DNA from: Acrasis kona
Taxonomy: Eukaryota; Heterolobosea; Eutetramitea; Acrasida; Acrasidae
DNA length: 64,000 bases
Assembly (NCBI GenBank): GCA_026419775.2
Contig: JAOPGA020000356.1
Location: 1-64,000 of the forward strand
Direction: 5' to 3'
Made by a program: the position numbers and the translations under genes. Numbering within the stretch: position 1 is the first letter of the stretch; each line of letters starts with the position of its first letter. This document shows, one piece after another, positions 45,711 through 54,217 of the stretch. The notes under the pieces were generated by a model, which worked only from the letters and a program-made list of their open reading frames with translations, searched no databases and was not told where the DNA came from.

Positions 45711-46002
45711 ATGACGCCCACCTACCTAAGATTCCACCCTGGTGTAGCAGATAAACTTATGATGGGTGCTGGGGATGACAGCACCTCTGTTCAGGGTTTG
45801 TCAAATACTTTTTCATCTTCTAGTTGTTGCAAGAAAGGTACCCGTCGCCAATGATTTGCAATCAATGATGCATATGAAGAAAGGACCCCCACCTGAAGAA
45901 ACTGTTAACAACCCTGAGCAGCCCATCAAGACGCGAATGAAGGATGGAGAGATTTTGCACTGTCACTGGGACGAACCAGAGGAACCAAGATTGAATAGTT
46001 AG
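45711..46002 (+). CDS. Small unknown protein, two exons
   Basis: Exons 45711-45795 and 45824-46002 with a 28-nt intron (GTTTGTC...CTTCTAG) encode 87 residues. The sequence begins MTPTYLRFHPGVADKLMMGA and ends HCHWDEPEEPRLNS. It is hydrophilic with no membrane segment and a motif-like C-terminus (EILHCHWDEPEEP). I do not recognise it. The intron is the shortest in the window but removes an otherwise certain frame break. Confidence 0.5.
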
Positions 46003-46276
46003 TTTGCGTCTATTCTTGACTTTAGGACAGAGGCATATTGTACTATTGACATCAATCAAAACACAATATTCCGGTACCATCAGTTAATGGAAATTTAACA
46101 TGATTTGGAAATTTAGTTCCGGTATGTCTTGCGGCACATTCACCGTCAAAATTCTTGTTGTTAATAATAAAAAGACAAAAAACGAACACTAATTGTAATC
46201 GAATTTTTCGGTATTGATCACAATCCATTTTTGTTCATAAAGTAATCTAAATATATAAAATCTTTATGAGAAAAAA

Positions 46277-46960
46277 ATGCTACACTCTATCTTTCTATTC
46301 TTCATATCCATAATACTCACATTTGTAGCAACATTGGGCCAACAAAGGAGTACGTTATCCCGAGCTAACTCAAGAGAAATAGTAAGAGGTGATACTGTAG
46401 ATGAACGCCAACACATAAAATTCTTACGAGACCACTCGTACCACAAAATGGAAAGTTTAAGAGATAAACTTCCACAAGCAAATAGCAGAAGGATGAGGGC
46501 TCAGTACAGAGGTGAGATAAAAGACTACCAAAATCTGCACAACATCGCGGATGCTGACTTAAGGAGGGAATGGAAGCGAGAAGAGGGTGATCAACTACAA
46601 AACAGAATTTTCAACCAAGTTTCAGCAAAGCACAGGCAAGCTCAAAAGGCGAAAAATCCTCAAAGAATAACAAAGGCTAATGGAAACAGATACAGAGATC
46701 ATAAAACTAAGTTAGCTGATCAATATGATAGATTGGCAAACATGAACACACGCGTGTATAATGCACTTTATAAGGACAAAAAAGTGGGAATTGAGGGCAG
46801 ACATCAAATAGACACATCGTATTCACAGAGATATACTGGAGAACCCACCACCGTTGCTCCGATCTGGCACCAACGACCACAAGTCGCAGGACCAGTTGGA
46901 CTAGCTGATCCATATGAAACAGATCCTCAAACCGCAGGATATGCTTTTTCCCCATTGTAA
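46277..46960 (+). CDS. Secreted basic, helix-rich protein
   Basis: The single exon encodes 227 residues. A signal peptide (MLHSIFLFFISIILTFVATL) precedes a mature protein rich in Arg, Lys, Gln and Asn with few hydrophobics and no Cys (for example MRAQYRGEIKDYQNLHNIAD, NRIFNQVSAKHRQAQKAKNP). It ends with a Pro/Tyr-rich stretch (DPYETDPQTAGYAFSPL). TATATAAAA lies about 20 bp upstream of the start. No family is recognised. A matrix, granule or extrusive protein that binds acidic polymers would fit the charge, but this is speculation. Confidence 0.7.
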   Translation: MLHSIFLFFISIILTFVATLGQQRSTLSRANSREIVRGDTVDERQHIKFLRDHSYHKMESLRDKLPQANSRRMRAQYRGEIKDYQNLHNIADADLRREWKREEGDQLQNRIFNQVSAKHRQAQKAKNPQRITKANGNRYRDHKTKLADQYDRLANMNTRVYNALYKDKKVGIEGRHQIDTSYSQRYTGEPTTVAPIWHQRPQVAGPVGLADPYETDPQTAGYAFSPL

Positions 46961-47084
46961 TTTTCCAAATAAAAATTTCTGTTTCCCTACTTCGGACGCT
47001 TAGACTTAGAAGCCAATTCACAAACTTTACAAGTTAAAAATAGATATATTATATAGTTTGAAAATTAAGCTACTATTCTAATAA

Positions 47085-47175
47085 GTGTTCGTGGCCGAGC
47101 GGTCAACTGAGATTATGGCGGCAGACTAGAAATTTCTTATCGAAAGATGCGCAGGTTCAAATCCTGCCGAACACG
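47085..47175 (+). tRNA. tRNA-Ser (anticodon AGA) with 10-nt D-loop insertion
   Basis: Acceptor GTGTTCG/CGAACAC, D-stem GCC/GGC, anticodon loop CTAGAAA (AGA at 47128-47130), a long variable arm with ATC/GAT helix (class II), T-stem GCAGG/CCTGC with normal 7-nt T-loop TTCAAAT, and discriminator G all fit tRNA-Ser. The D-loop is 20 nt. Removing CAACTGAGAT (47104-47113) leaves a 10-nt class-II loop (GAGCGGTTAT) and an 81-nt tRNA. The insertion begins right after GCGGT, the same place as in tRNA-Asn. The anticodon stem GCAGA/TTTCT is weak (one C/C mismatch, two G.T pairs), so partial decay cannot be excluded. Confidence 0.75.
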
Positions 47176-47201
47176 AGCTTTTGATAATAATTTCTAAATC
47201 G

Positions 47202-47500
47202 CAGAGTTTTTCTTTGCAGTACTGATTTTTGGACTGAGAATTGAACATCTGAGTTGGAGGTTGGTAAAGTTAACTAAAGAACTACAACAGAAAGTAAAAG
47301 AAGCACAGAAAGTGTACTTGCATGTTGCAAAGAATTTGAAGGAAAAGAAAATAAAATTAGACATACAACTACATGATGGTATACTAGCAAGTGGAACCTT
47401 GGATACAACAATAAAGATATTGAATATCAACAGTGAGCAATGTGAGAAGACAATAGTTGGTCAAGAACCCTTTATAATTAAGCAGCTGCAACATGGTTAG
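47202..47500 (+). CDS. Possible SM-fold protein (Gemin7-like?), N-terminus unclear
   Basis: An open frame runs to the TAG at 47498-47500 without an obvious ATG, so an upstream exon may be missing. The visible part has a helix (KELQQKVKEAQKVYLHVAKN) followed by a beta pattern IKLDIQLHDGILASGTLDTT, IKILNINSEQ and TIVGQEPFIIK. The helix-plus-strand layout and the DG..ASGTL motif recall SM/LSm folds, and the TIVGQEPFIIK end recalls Gemin7. That assignment is tentative. The frame begins only ~25 bp after tRNA-Ser. Confidence 0.4.
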
Positions 47501-47965
47501 AATATCGAGTCCAAGGACGCAGCAATGTAATAGTCAAAACATGGAGTTAATGATCTTTCCAAAATGCAGTGGGACACTAACAATCAAATAATCGATACTA
47601 AATGCCGAGATATCGTTAACCGAGCTATTGGTTTTTCTCCTTGTGACAATACATGTCGAAATTAATGAAAATATTTCCCTTAATATTAATAATTGTTTAC
47701 TTTAACAACCGATGATGAGACCAATAAACATGCTTATTGTTTTGGGTGTTAAATGCATAAAAAGTAGGCATCAGATAATGATCATAAATTGCGATGTGCA
47801 TGAAGATCTTAATAGCGATTGGCAATCAATCTATGTATGAATTAGTTCTTCTTATCAGTGTTTTAATAATTACAATCAAGGTTTGGATTGCATTCTTTTT
47901 TGTCATGATACTTGCCAAAATTATATAATCAAAAGTATATTTAGATGAAACAGACCACATAAGTG
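47501..47965. other. Intergenic stretch
   Basis: AT-rich sequence upstream of the MYB gene. I see no gene-like frame or RNA gene. Confidence 0.45.
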
Positions 47966-48865
47966 ATGGAACCGAATCACGCATATTCATTTATCATTAA
48001 AAACTTGTACATACGGGGCAAGAATTCAGATTTTTATAACAATTACCGTTTCAAAAGATGCCCATATCGGGAGAATGAGGATAAGTGTTCCGTGCTATTA
48101 AAAGATTATTTTCAACGATATCACTCAACAACAAGATTTCGAAACATGAACACCACAACAGCCCCACTACCTTCTTTACATACGTTACTTTATTCAATTG
48201 GGTTGGACCCAGCAGAGCACAGACCAAGCAAAGTATACAGCCCACTAGAATTTTCTTATAGCCCAATGAGCCTCACACCGAATGGCGATGCAGAACCACG
48301 GTTCGCCTTTTCTACACCTAGTACTCCAAGCTCCGCGTTCAGTAGATTGGGAATAGGGAAGAGCAACGACAACATTACTATTAGCCCCCCAACACCTTCA
48401 CCCTCAAATTCCACACCAAACTACTCAAAGACACCAGCTCTTCAAATCGAGAGTTTCCTAGACACAGATAAAAGGCAATTATTGTCACGCCGTCGTAACA
48501 GTAACCAAAGTATCTCGCCAGTAGGAATACAGAAGCCAGTAGCCATGAAGGCTTCTATCTCGGATAAGGTAGTAAAAGGCACCGTAAAAAAGGAAAAAAC
48601 AAAAATAATTCTACAGGATCTAGAACAAACCGCATACAACAAGGCCTCATCTACACCTCTTGGTGTACTAGAAGAGGATAAGCAGACTGAGATAAAGTAC
48701 CAAACTGGTAAATGGTCAGAAGAAGAACATGAACAGTTCCTAAGAGGTTTAAACGAGTTCGGCCACCAATGGTCACTTATAGCGAGGTACCACGTCAAGA
48801 CAAGAGAAAGGAGTCAAATTGCTAGTCATGCTCAAAAGTACTTCAAAAAAATCAACGAAGCATAG
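47966..48865 (+). CDS. SHAQKYF-class MYB-related transcription factor
   Basis: The ORF has 299 residues from the ATG at 47966; internal ATGs (for example before NTTTAPLPSLH) could also serve. The C-terminus carries one MYB/SANT repeat (GKWSEEEHEQFLRGLNEFGH then WSLIARYHVKTRERSQIASH) ending in AQKYFKK. This is the SHAQKYF signature of single-repeat MYB factors known in plants, dictyostelids and other protists. They bind GATAA-like DNA sites. The N-terminal two thirds are Ser/Pro/Thr-rich and disordered, with many SP/TP sites (SPPTPSPSNSTPNYSKTP), likely kinase targets. Confidence 0.88.
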   Translation: MEPNHAYSFIIKNLYIRGKNSDFYNNYRFKRCPYRENEDKCSVLLKDYFQRYHSTTRFRNMNTTTAPLPSLHTLLYSIGLDPAEHRPSKVYSPLEFSYSPMSLTPNGDAEPRFAFSTPSTPSSAFSRLGIGKSNDNITISPPTPSPSNSTPNYSKTPALQIESFLDTDKRQLLSRRRNSNQSISPVGIQKPVAMKASISDKVVKGTVKKEKTKIILQDLEQTAYNKASSTPLGVLEEDKQTEIKYQTGKWSEEEHEQFLRGLNEFGHQWSLIARYHVKTRERSQIASHAQKYFKKINEA

Positions 48866-49143
48866 ATCAAGCTCTCAATCAAGAGACCTGTAAATTTAGC
48901 AAAATACAATCAATACAATCAATATTTATTTATACTTTTTTTTTGTAACCTGATCTGATGATTATCTAGTGCTTTAGAAGGGAATCGCACAACGAAGTTT
49001 CAAGGAAGGTATATTGAATTATGACAAGATAAAGTGAGTAAAACGAGAAAGAAACCACTCTTGGAGAAGAATAAATCAACCATTTCACAACATATTTCGG
49101 CAATTCATACAAGCAATGAATAAATTCTTATTAATTATTAATT
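48866..49143. other. 3' intergenic region between convergent genes
   Basis: This short AT-rich gap holds the 3' ends of the MYB gene and the GH71 gene. A T9 run at 48937-48945 and AATAAA-like motifs are present. No gene seen. Confidence 0.4.
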
Positions 49144-50469
49144 TTATTTTCCAACACCTGTGATGCAGTTAAAGTTGTATGTTCCCTTTGGACAGTTGTC
49201 ATAAACTGGAACACTTCCTGTTGCTTTCAAGATGGGTTGACCATTTCTTTGTAATTCAAATGATTGTGAACCAACGACAAATTGAGTGGACACTCTGTTA
49301 ACACCAGCCCTCACTGGGAAGCCTCTCGATTGACCGCCAGTATTGATGACCATTTGTGCATCAGAGGTAGCAAACACAACAACATACACATTATCTTCGA
49401 CCAAATCCCAACGTTCAGGTCTTCCATAACCATCTCCACAACCAGCATTCTTGGAATGTGGTCTGTACCAGAAGAAGAAGGCATCCTTGTTGATGGTAGG
49501 TTGGTCTTGTCCGTTTTTGTAGGCTTGTAAGAATGGAATGCTCATCTCTCTGAAAGCAATGTGATCGTATCCATCTACGTACACATCAGAATTCTCTGGC
49601 TTGGCACCTTGAATGGGACCCAAGTATGAGCTCTCTCCCCAGTCGTTCCATGTGACAATCTCAATCATTTCTGGTTTGATTCTCAACATTTGTTCCCAGC
49701 GATCCAATAGTAGGAATTCGCTCTTGTACAAAAAGTTCTTGTTCCATTGTGGTAAATGTGTGTAGAACCATGGGGATAGAGGTGCCATGTAGGCCTTGCC
49801 CTTTTGTCTCGCGCCATTCATGTAAATGTCATCTTCGGCAGTGGTCATTGGAGAACCTCCGTTTGGCCAACTGTTCCAGCTAAAGGCACCATCTACTACC
49901 CAATTTCTGTCGAAGAAGTTGTTTGGTCCCATTGCGGTCCATGCAGGTACGAAAAAGATTTCGATACCTTGGTTTCTTAGTGGGTTCTTTATTTTATTGT
50001 TCCAGCCCTCGTTGGGTCCGGATTCACCAAAGCTTTGACTTTCACCGGCAAATGTGCTCACAAATATTTTATTGTTATACTTATATGTGTTTGGCCTGTT
50101 GGAGAACCTCCTGATCCACTCAACAATAGCGTTTGGATCGCCCATTCTGTGCATGTCGAAACTGAAGAACAATTTAAAATTGGGGAAATCTCTTGCGGCG
50201 GTGTAAAGTTTCTCTACTCTGTCCCACATCCAATCTTCGGGTCCAAGATTCAAAGCAAAACCATCTACTCCCATTCCTACTGCGTGGATCAGATCAATCT
50301 TGAACATTTCTTGTGTGGTGGCGTATGAATTTCCAATCATGTAGTGAGCAAAGACGTATCTGGGCTCATTGGTAGCAGAAGTGTTTGAAACACTGATTGA
50401 GGATAGTAATTTCCTAGAACTCACTGCACATACAAGTGCTAAGAACACTGCAAATAGGACAGCCTTCAT
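49144..50469 (-). CDS. Secreted GH71 alpha-1,3-glucanase-like enzyme
   Basis: The start is the ATG at 50467-50469, since the frame upstream begins with TTG; the product has 441 residues. A signal peptide (MKAVLFAVFLALVCAVSS) precedes the GH71 barrel: YVFAHYMIGNSYATTQEMFK, IHAVGMGVDGFALNLGPEDW, KLFFSFDMHRMGDP, IEIFFVPAWTAMGPNNFFDR, and the conserved EIVTWNDWGESSYLGPIQG. A C-terminal beta-rich module ends in a Cys pair (VYDNCPKGTYNFNC). GH71 enzymes hydrolyse alpha-1,3-glucan of fungal walls. A predatory or fungivorous diet, or remodelling of its own cyst wall, would both fit. Confidence 0.9.
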   Translation of the reverse strand: MKAVLFAVFLALVCAVSSRKLLSSISVSNTSATNEPRYVFAHYMIGNSYATTQEMFKIDLIHAVGMGVDGFALNLGPEDWMWDRVEKLYTAARDFPNFKLFFSFDMHRMGDPNAIVEWIRRFSNRPNTYKYNNKIFVSTFAGESQSFGESGPNEGWNNKIKNPLRNQGIEIFFVPAWTAMGPNNFFDRNWVVDGAFSWNSWPNGGSPMTTAEDDIYMNGARQKGKAYMAPLSPWFYTHLPQWNKNFLYKSEFLLLDRWEQMLRIKPEMIEIVTWNDWGESSYLGPIQGAKPENSDVYVDGYDHIAFREMSIPFLQAYKNGQDQPTINKDAFFFWYRPHSKNAGCGDGYGRPERWDLVEDNVYVVVFATSDAQMVINTGGQSRGFPVRAGVNRVSTQFVVGSQSFELQRNGQPILKATGSVPVYDNCPKGTYNFNCITGVGK

Positions 50470-51201
50470 TTTCAATTTAATTTGATTGGCAAAGGATGAA
50501 ACATATCATTATTCACACCCAATCAAACGGTTGAGCGGTCTAACACAAAAAACATCCGCCAACGTCGTTTACTAAAAATAATATAGTTAATACTCTAAAA
50601 AGTCATAGCTTTGATGATTGGCCTACTTTTTACGAACGATCGGATTATGACTGTAAAAGTTAATCCGCAACGTGTGCAACAAATATTCCTTCATTCAATA
50701 AAATTGAGCAAGCAAAAACTCAAGCAATATCACCAACCACAAGATGGACAAACTGGTAAAAATCAATCGTTTTAATAGGCTTAATTGTTTGTAATAGTGT
50801 GAATGGATATTTTACCAGCAATAGATGATCAATACTTCTTAAACATGTCAGAAGTTGATGAATAAAGGATTGCAAGACGGAAGAGATTGAGAGGCATTAA
50901 ATTTTGTACAGAACAATCAACTTTTAAAAGTGAAGAACAGGAAATTTAAAGCAACAGAAGGGTATGTTGTCCTGAATAGTGCTTTGTAGTATTTATGTGC
51001 CAACATCATTCTAATGTTAATGTAATCGATCTGAAAGATTCCACTATTCCTTGTCGGTATAATACAATACGTCCAATATAAGTATACTTCTTAGTTCCTA
51101 TGGCATTTAAGACCATAAAGTGTTCCATAATTTTTCAACAGTACACCTTGCTTATCTCAAAAATTGTTTTTACAATCGGAATTTAGAAGCGCGGAGAATT
51201 C
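50470..51201. other. Intergenic stretch with a possible broken small gene
   Basis: At 50802-50940 two open segments lie in one frame: MDILPAIDDQYFLNMSEVDE, then a TAA, then RIARRKRLRGIKFCTEQSTF to a second TAA at 50947-50949. The basic segment looks coding. This may be a decayed small gene, or exons of one whose introns I cannot place. A short ATGGACAAACTG plus GTAAAA donor lies about 60 bp upstream. Confidence 0.3.
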
Positions 51202-51615
51202 ATGGAAGTGGTCACTTCGTTGTTCTCAGTGGTGTTAGGATATGTGTCATTCTCGGTTTTGACAATCGCTGGCATACTAGTTATGAGGCCACACTTTCCC
51301 GATCTTGTTATATCATCAAGAACGTGTCCACCAATAAAGTGGGCCATCATAAACATCTTGCAGTCATTCATTTATTCAGCTATATCTTCGATGATAGCAA
51401 CATACTCAGGAAATGGTTTGCACGAATCATGGGGACTAGCAGTACTTTTAGTTGTAGTTGGAATTGCATACCTTTTTGGACAGGATCAACAACCGAATCA
51501 AAAACACCAAGAAAAGTCACCATGGTATCATATACTCACTGTTGCAGTAAGTGTAATAGGAGTACTTTTCGGTGAGTGTTTGTTCAACAAATTAAATTTG
51601 AATGAAGTATGGTGA
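51202..51615 (+). CDS. Small multi-pass membrane protein, unknown
   Basis: A 137-residue ORF has about four hydrophobic segments: VTSLFSVVLGYVSFSVLTIA, INILQSFIYSAISSMIATYS, WGLAVLLVVVGIAYLFG and HILTVAVSVIGVLFGECLFN. A hydrophilic loop (QDQQPNQKHQEKSPW) lies between the last two. No family is recognised. The lack of a cleavable signal and the even spacing of helices support a real membrane protein. Confidence 0.55.
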   Translation: MEVVTSLFSVVLGYVSFSVLTIAGILVMRPHFPDLVISSRTCPPIKWAIINILQSFIYSAISSMIATYSGNGLHESWGLAVLLVVVGIAYLFGQDQQPNQKHQEKSPWYHILTVAVSVIGVLFGECLFNKLNLNEVW

Positions 51616-51878
51616 TTGGAATTACATCAATAAAAACGAAGGGAAAGCGCCAGTATTTCTTGGTTACCTACTGAAAATTATAAGTTTCAAAGGTTTAATA
51701 AATGATTATTAATTAAAATTACCTGTTCGATAGCAGTTTCTGACATGTCATTCTATTTAGTGCGTTGAAGGCACTAGGGTAGCTTTAGTTGCGAGACATG
51801 CCAGCAAACTATGATTGGTTTTATCATTAAAAGGAAGACATCGAACACTTTGCAAAGAAATTACAATTTTTAACAAAC

Positions 51879-52889
51879 ATGATGCGGCGGATGTATAGTG
51901 TCTTGACAAAAAGACGCGTAAGGGACTATTTAGTCAATGGTATGACTGAGGACGGTCTGTATCGGATCTCAATTATGGATAATACCTCAGTGGTCAACAA
52001 CGCACAAAATAGATTCAAGTACAAGTTTCAAGACGAGAAAACAACAAAAGATGCACTATCTTTATACGCAAAAACTATGTCTTGCTCTTCAATTCTTAGT
52101 TCATTCTTAAGGGGCGAAGAGAGGGTAATAGTGGGCGTTTTTGGAAGTGGGCCCATCTCACAAATATGCACAGAATCAGTTCAACTCGGCGAGACGAGAG
52201 GATACATGTATGTAAATCCAGAGGCCACAAGATCTGGCACTTCCCTTCTTTTTGACGAAGAAAACAACCCCGGTCTATTCACTGTCGAAAAAATATTATA
52301 TAACAACTCGAAGCCTATCACTAGCAGCATCAAATTGACGAAAGGTGACATCTCCAATGAATTACTAATGTACTTCAAAGAGTCGGAACAAGTACCAACT
52401 GCATCTCACCTTGGCGTCATATCGGACAGTAGTTCGCAGGATCAATGCCTATTTTCTTATGGCATCGTCGTGCAAGCATTACCTGCGAAAGATTCATTCG
52501 TGTCAGAGGTCCAACAACTAAAACTAAAAGAACTACAAACCTATTTTGATGATTTAACCCAAGAACTAAAGCAATCATGTAGTACAAGGGATGAAATGCA
52601 CCAAAAACTTTTTTCGTTTAAGAATGATCTCAAATTAACTGATAAAGTTTCACTTCCTCCGCTTTCTTTAGATACCATTAGATTCAAGCCACTCGATTTC
52701 TTTTGTAGATGCTCAATGAAAGGAATGATGGACAACGTTTCAAAGCTTGGAAGTGCCGAAATTGAAGATATGCATGCAGAAGTATCCAGTACTAAAACAC
52801 CGATAACCATAACGTGTGATTACTGCAATGAAAATTACCATTTTGGAGTTGCCGAATTTGACACATTAAAACAGAATCTAAGTGAGTGA
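51879..52889 (+). CDS. Hsp33 (HslO) redox-regulated chaperone, probably mitochondrial
   Basis: A single exon encodes 336 residues. The N-terminus (MMRRMYSVLTKRRVRDYLVN) is basic and could target mitochondria. The Hsp33 core follows (DYLVNGMTEDGLYRISIMD, YMYVNPEATRSGTSLLFDEE). The C-terminal zinc domain has CRC, then 34 residues, then CDYC, matching the redox switch CxC-CxxC with a spacer slightly longer than in bacteria. The signature KLGSAEIEDM lies between them. Hsp33 becomes an active holdase when oxidised. It is sporadic in eukaryotes (known in some protists and algae), and this full-length copy sits among intron-bearing host genes. Confidence 0.88.
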   Translation: MMRRMYSVLTKRRVRDYLVNGMTEDGLYRISIMDNTSVVNNAQNRFKYKFQDEKTTKDALSLYAKTMSCSSILSSFLRGEERVIVGVFGSGPISQICTESVQLGETRGYMYVNPEATRSGTSLLFDEENNPGLFTVEKILYNNSKPITSSIKLTKGDISNELLMYFKESEQVPTASHLGVISDSSSQDQCLFSYGIVVQALPAKDSFVSEVQQLKLKELQTYFDDLTQELKQSCSTRDEMHQKLFSFKNDLKLTDKVSLPPLSLDTIRFKPLDFFCRCSMKGMMDNVSKLGSAEIEDMHAEVSSTKTPITITCDYCNENYHFGVAEFDTLKQNLSE

Positions 52890-52968
52890 TTGTCAAAAAC
52901 TCTTGTTGGTTTCTTCGTTGCTTCTTGTTTGTGGACCATTACAAAAAATAAATTCAAAAACAAGTTTA

Positions 52969-54123
52969 TTATAAAGATTGATTGGTTAGTGAGCGGATCA
53001 GCTTGTGATTGTTTTCCATCTCCACAACAATGTTCCTGAAGTTCACCATCAGCTCCTCTTGTTTGTTGAGTAATGTTTGAAGGTTGTTACTTTCTTGGTC
53101 AACATTCCTATCATCGATTTTCTTTTGATTCTTCTTTTTAGATACTAACTTTGTGAAGGCTGCCCCAATAATCTAATAATGTTAAAAATGTATTCATGTA
53201 AAGTCCAATTCAAACCATAGAAGGCATTGCTAATATCTATACTAATTACGATTTGACTGAAAGTGAGTGCTTACCATCACGCCCAATATCATGGTACAAG
53301 AAGCAAGGAGTTTACCAAAAACTGTTCTGGGAACGAGATCTCCATAACCAAGTGTGACAAGAGTGACAATGCTCCACCACATGCCAGCTGGAATGCTACT
53401 AAACACACTCAATGTTCCATCGGGCAAGATAAAGGCGCTTTCTTCTTGATTAAGTGTTCCTCTTTCAATATAGTACATTAAAGTCCCGGTAACCAGAACG
53501 ATAACAAACATAAAGTATATAACGGTTAAGAGTGATTTGTAACTTTTGCGAATGGACTTTGTGAGCAGCTTGATACTTTGGCTATGCTGTGTAAGCTTCA
53601 AAAGCCTGAACAGTCTTAGTATTCTAAATGTGTCAAGATTAGGTACGGTGTGGTTTAGTTTGAAACCATAGTTCAAAATGATTAGAATGTAGAATGGAAC
53701 AATGGAGAGAAAATCTGCAATGTTAAGAGGATCTTGAAGGTATAAACAAAGATAATATGATTGTAAACTTACTAATGACGAACATTAATGCTGATTTGAG
53801 CGTGGTTGAGGATGCGTAGAAGCGTAAAATATATTCAAGCGTAAAAAAGGCTGTTATAATTGCATCAAGCACAAGAAATTCATCCTCTCTTTGGATGTAG
53901 GCGTAAGAGTCCAATATAAGCAACACCAGTGAGGTCACAACAAAGATGTAACTTGTGATTGTGTAGATTTTTGCCTGTTATTTTAGCGTGCTATTAGAAA
54001 ACATGAACGTACCCACCAAGAAGTACTTGGGTCTTCTAGAACATTATATAATTTCTTCTGAAATTGTCTATGACGTGAATCTGTGTGGATTGCCAATTCG
54101 TCTACTGTATTTCTGTTACTCAT
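52969..54123 (-). CDS. Voltage-gated potassium channel (Kv-like), with microexon
   Basis: Five exons (54013-54123, 53773-53974, 53275-53714, 53216-53236, 52969-53172) sum to 978 nt, or 325 residues. Six helices are visible. S1 is ITSYIFVVTSLVLLILD, S2 is LDAIITAFFTLEYILRFY, S4 is DTFRILRLFRLLKLTQH with four Arg, and the pore holds the selectivity filter TLVTLGYGDLVP. S6 is assembled only if the 21-nt exon 53216-53236 (encoding ILAMPSM) is included. A short coiled coil (NLQTLLNKQEELMVNFRNIV) ends the protein and may support assembly of the tetramer. No T1 domain is seen at the N-terminus. Confidence 0.88.
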
Positions 54124-54217
54124 CTCCCAAGTATCATTCTCATATTGGTTCATGCCCAATAGTGTTGTTTGTAAATAACAAGTTACAAGCAGTGAAATTA
54201 CAAAATAAAGTAAAAGT

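Noticed and set aside
50802-50949. Reassigned stop codon (TAA as sense)
   Set aside because: All well-supported genes end at TAA, TAG or TGA at the expected place and none contains an in-frame stop, so the standard code applies.
51879-52889. Bacterial contamination suggested by Hsp33
   Set aside because: The gene lies in continuous sequence between intron-bearing eukaryotic genes and matches their base composition.
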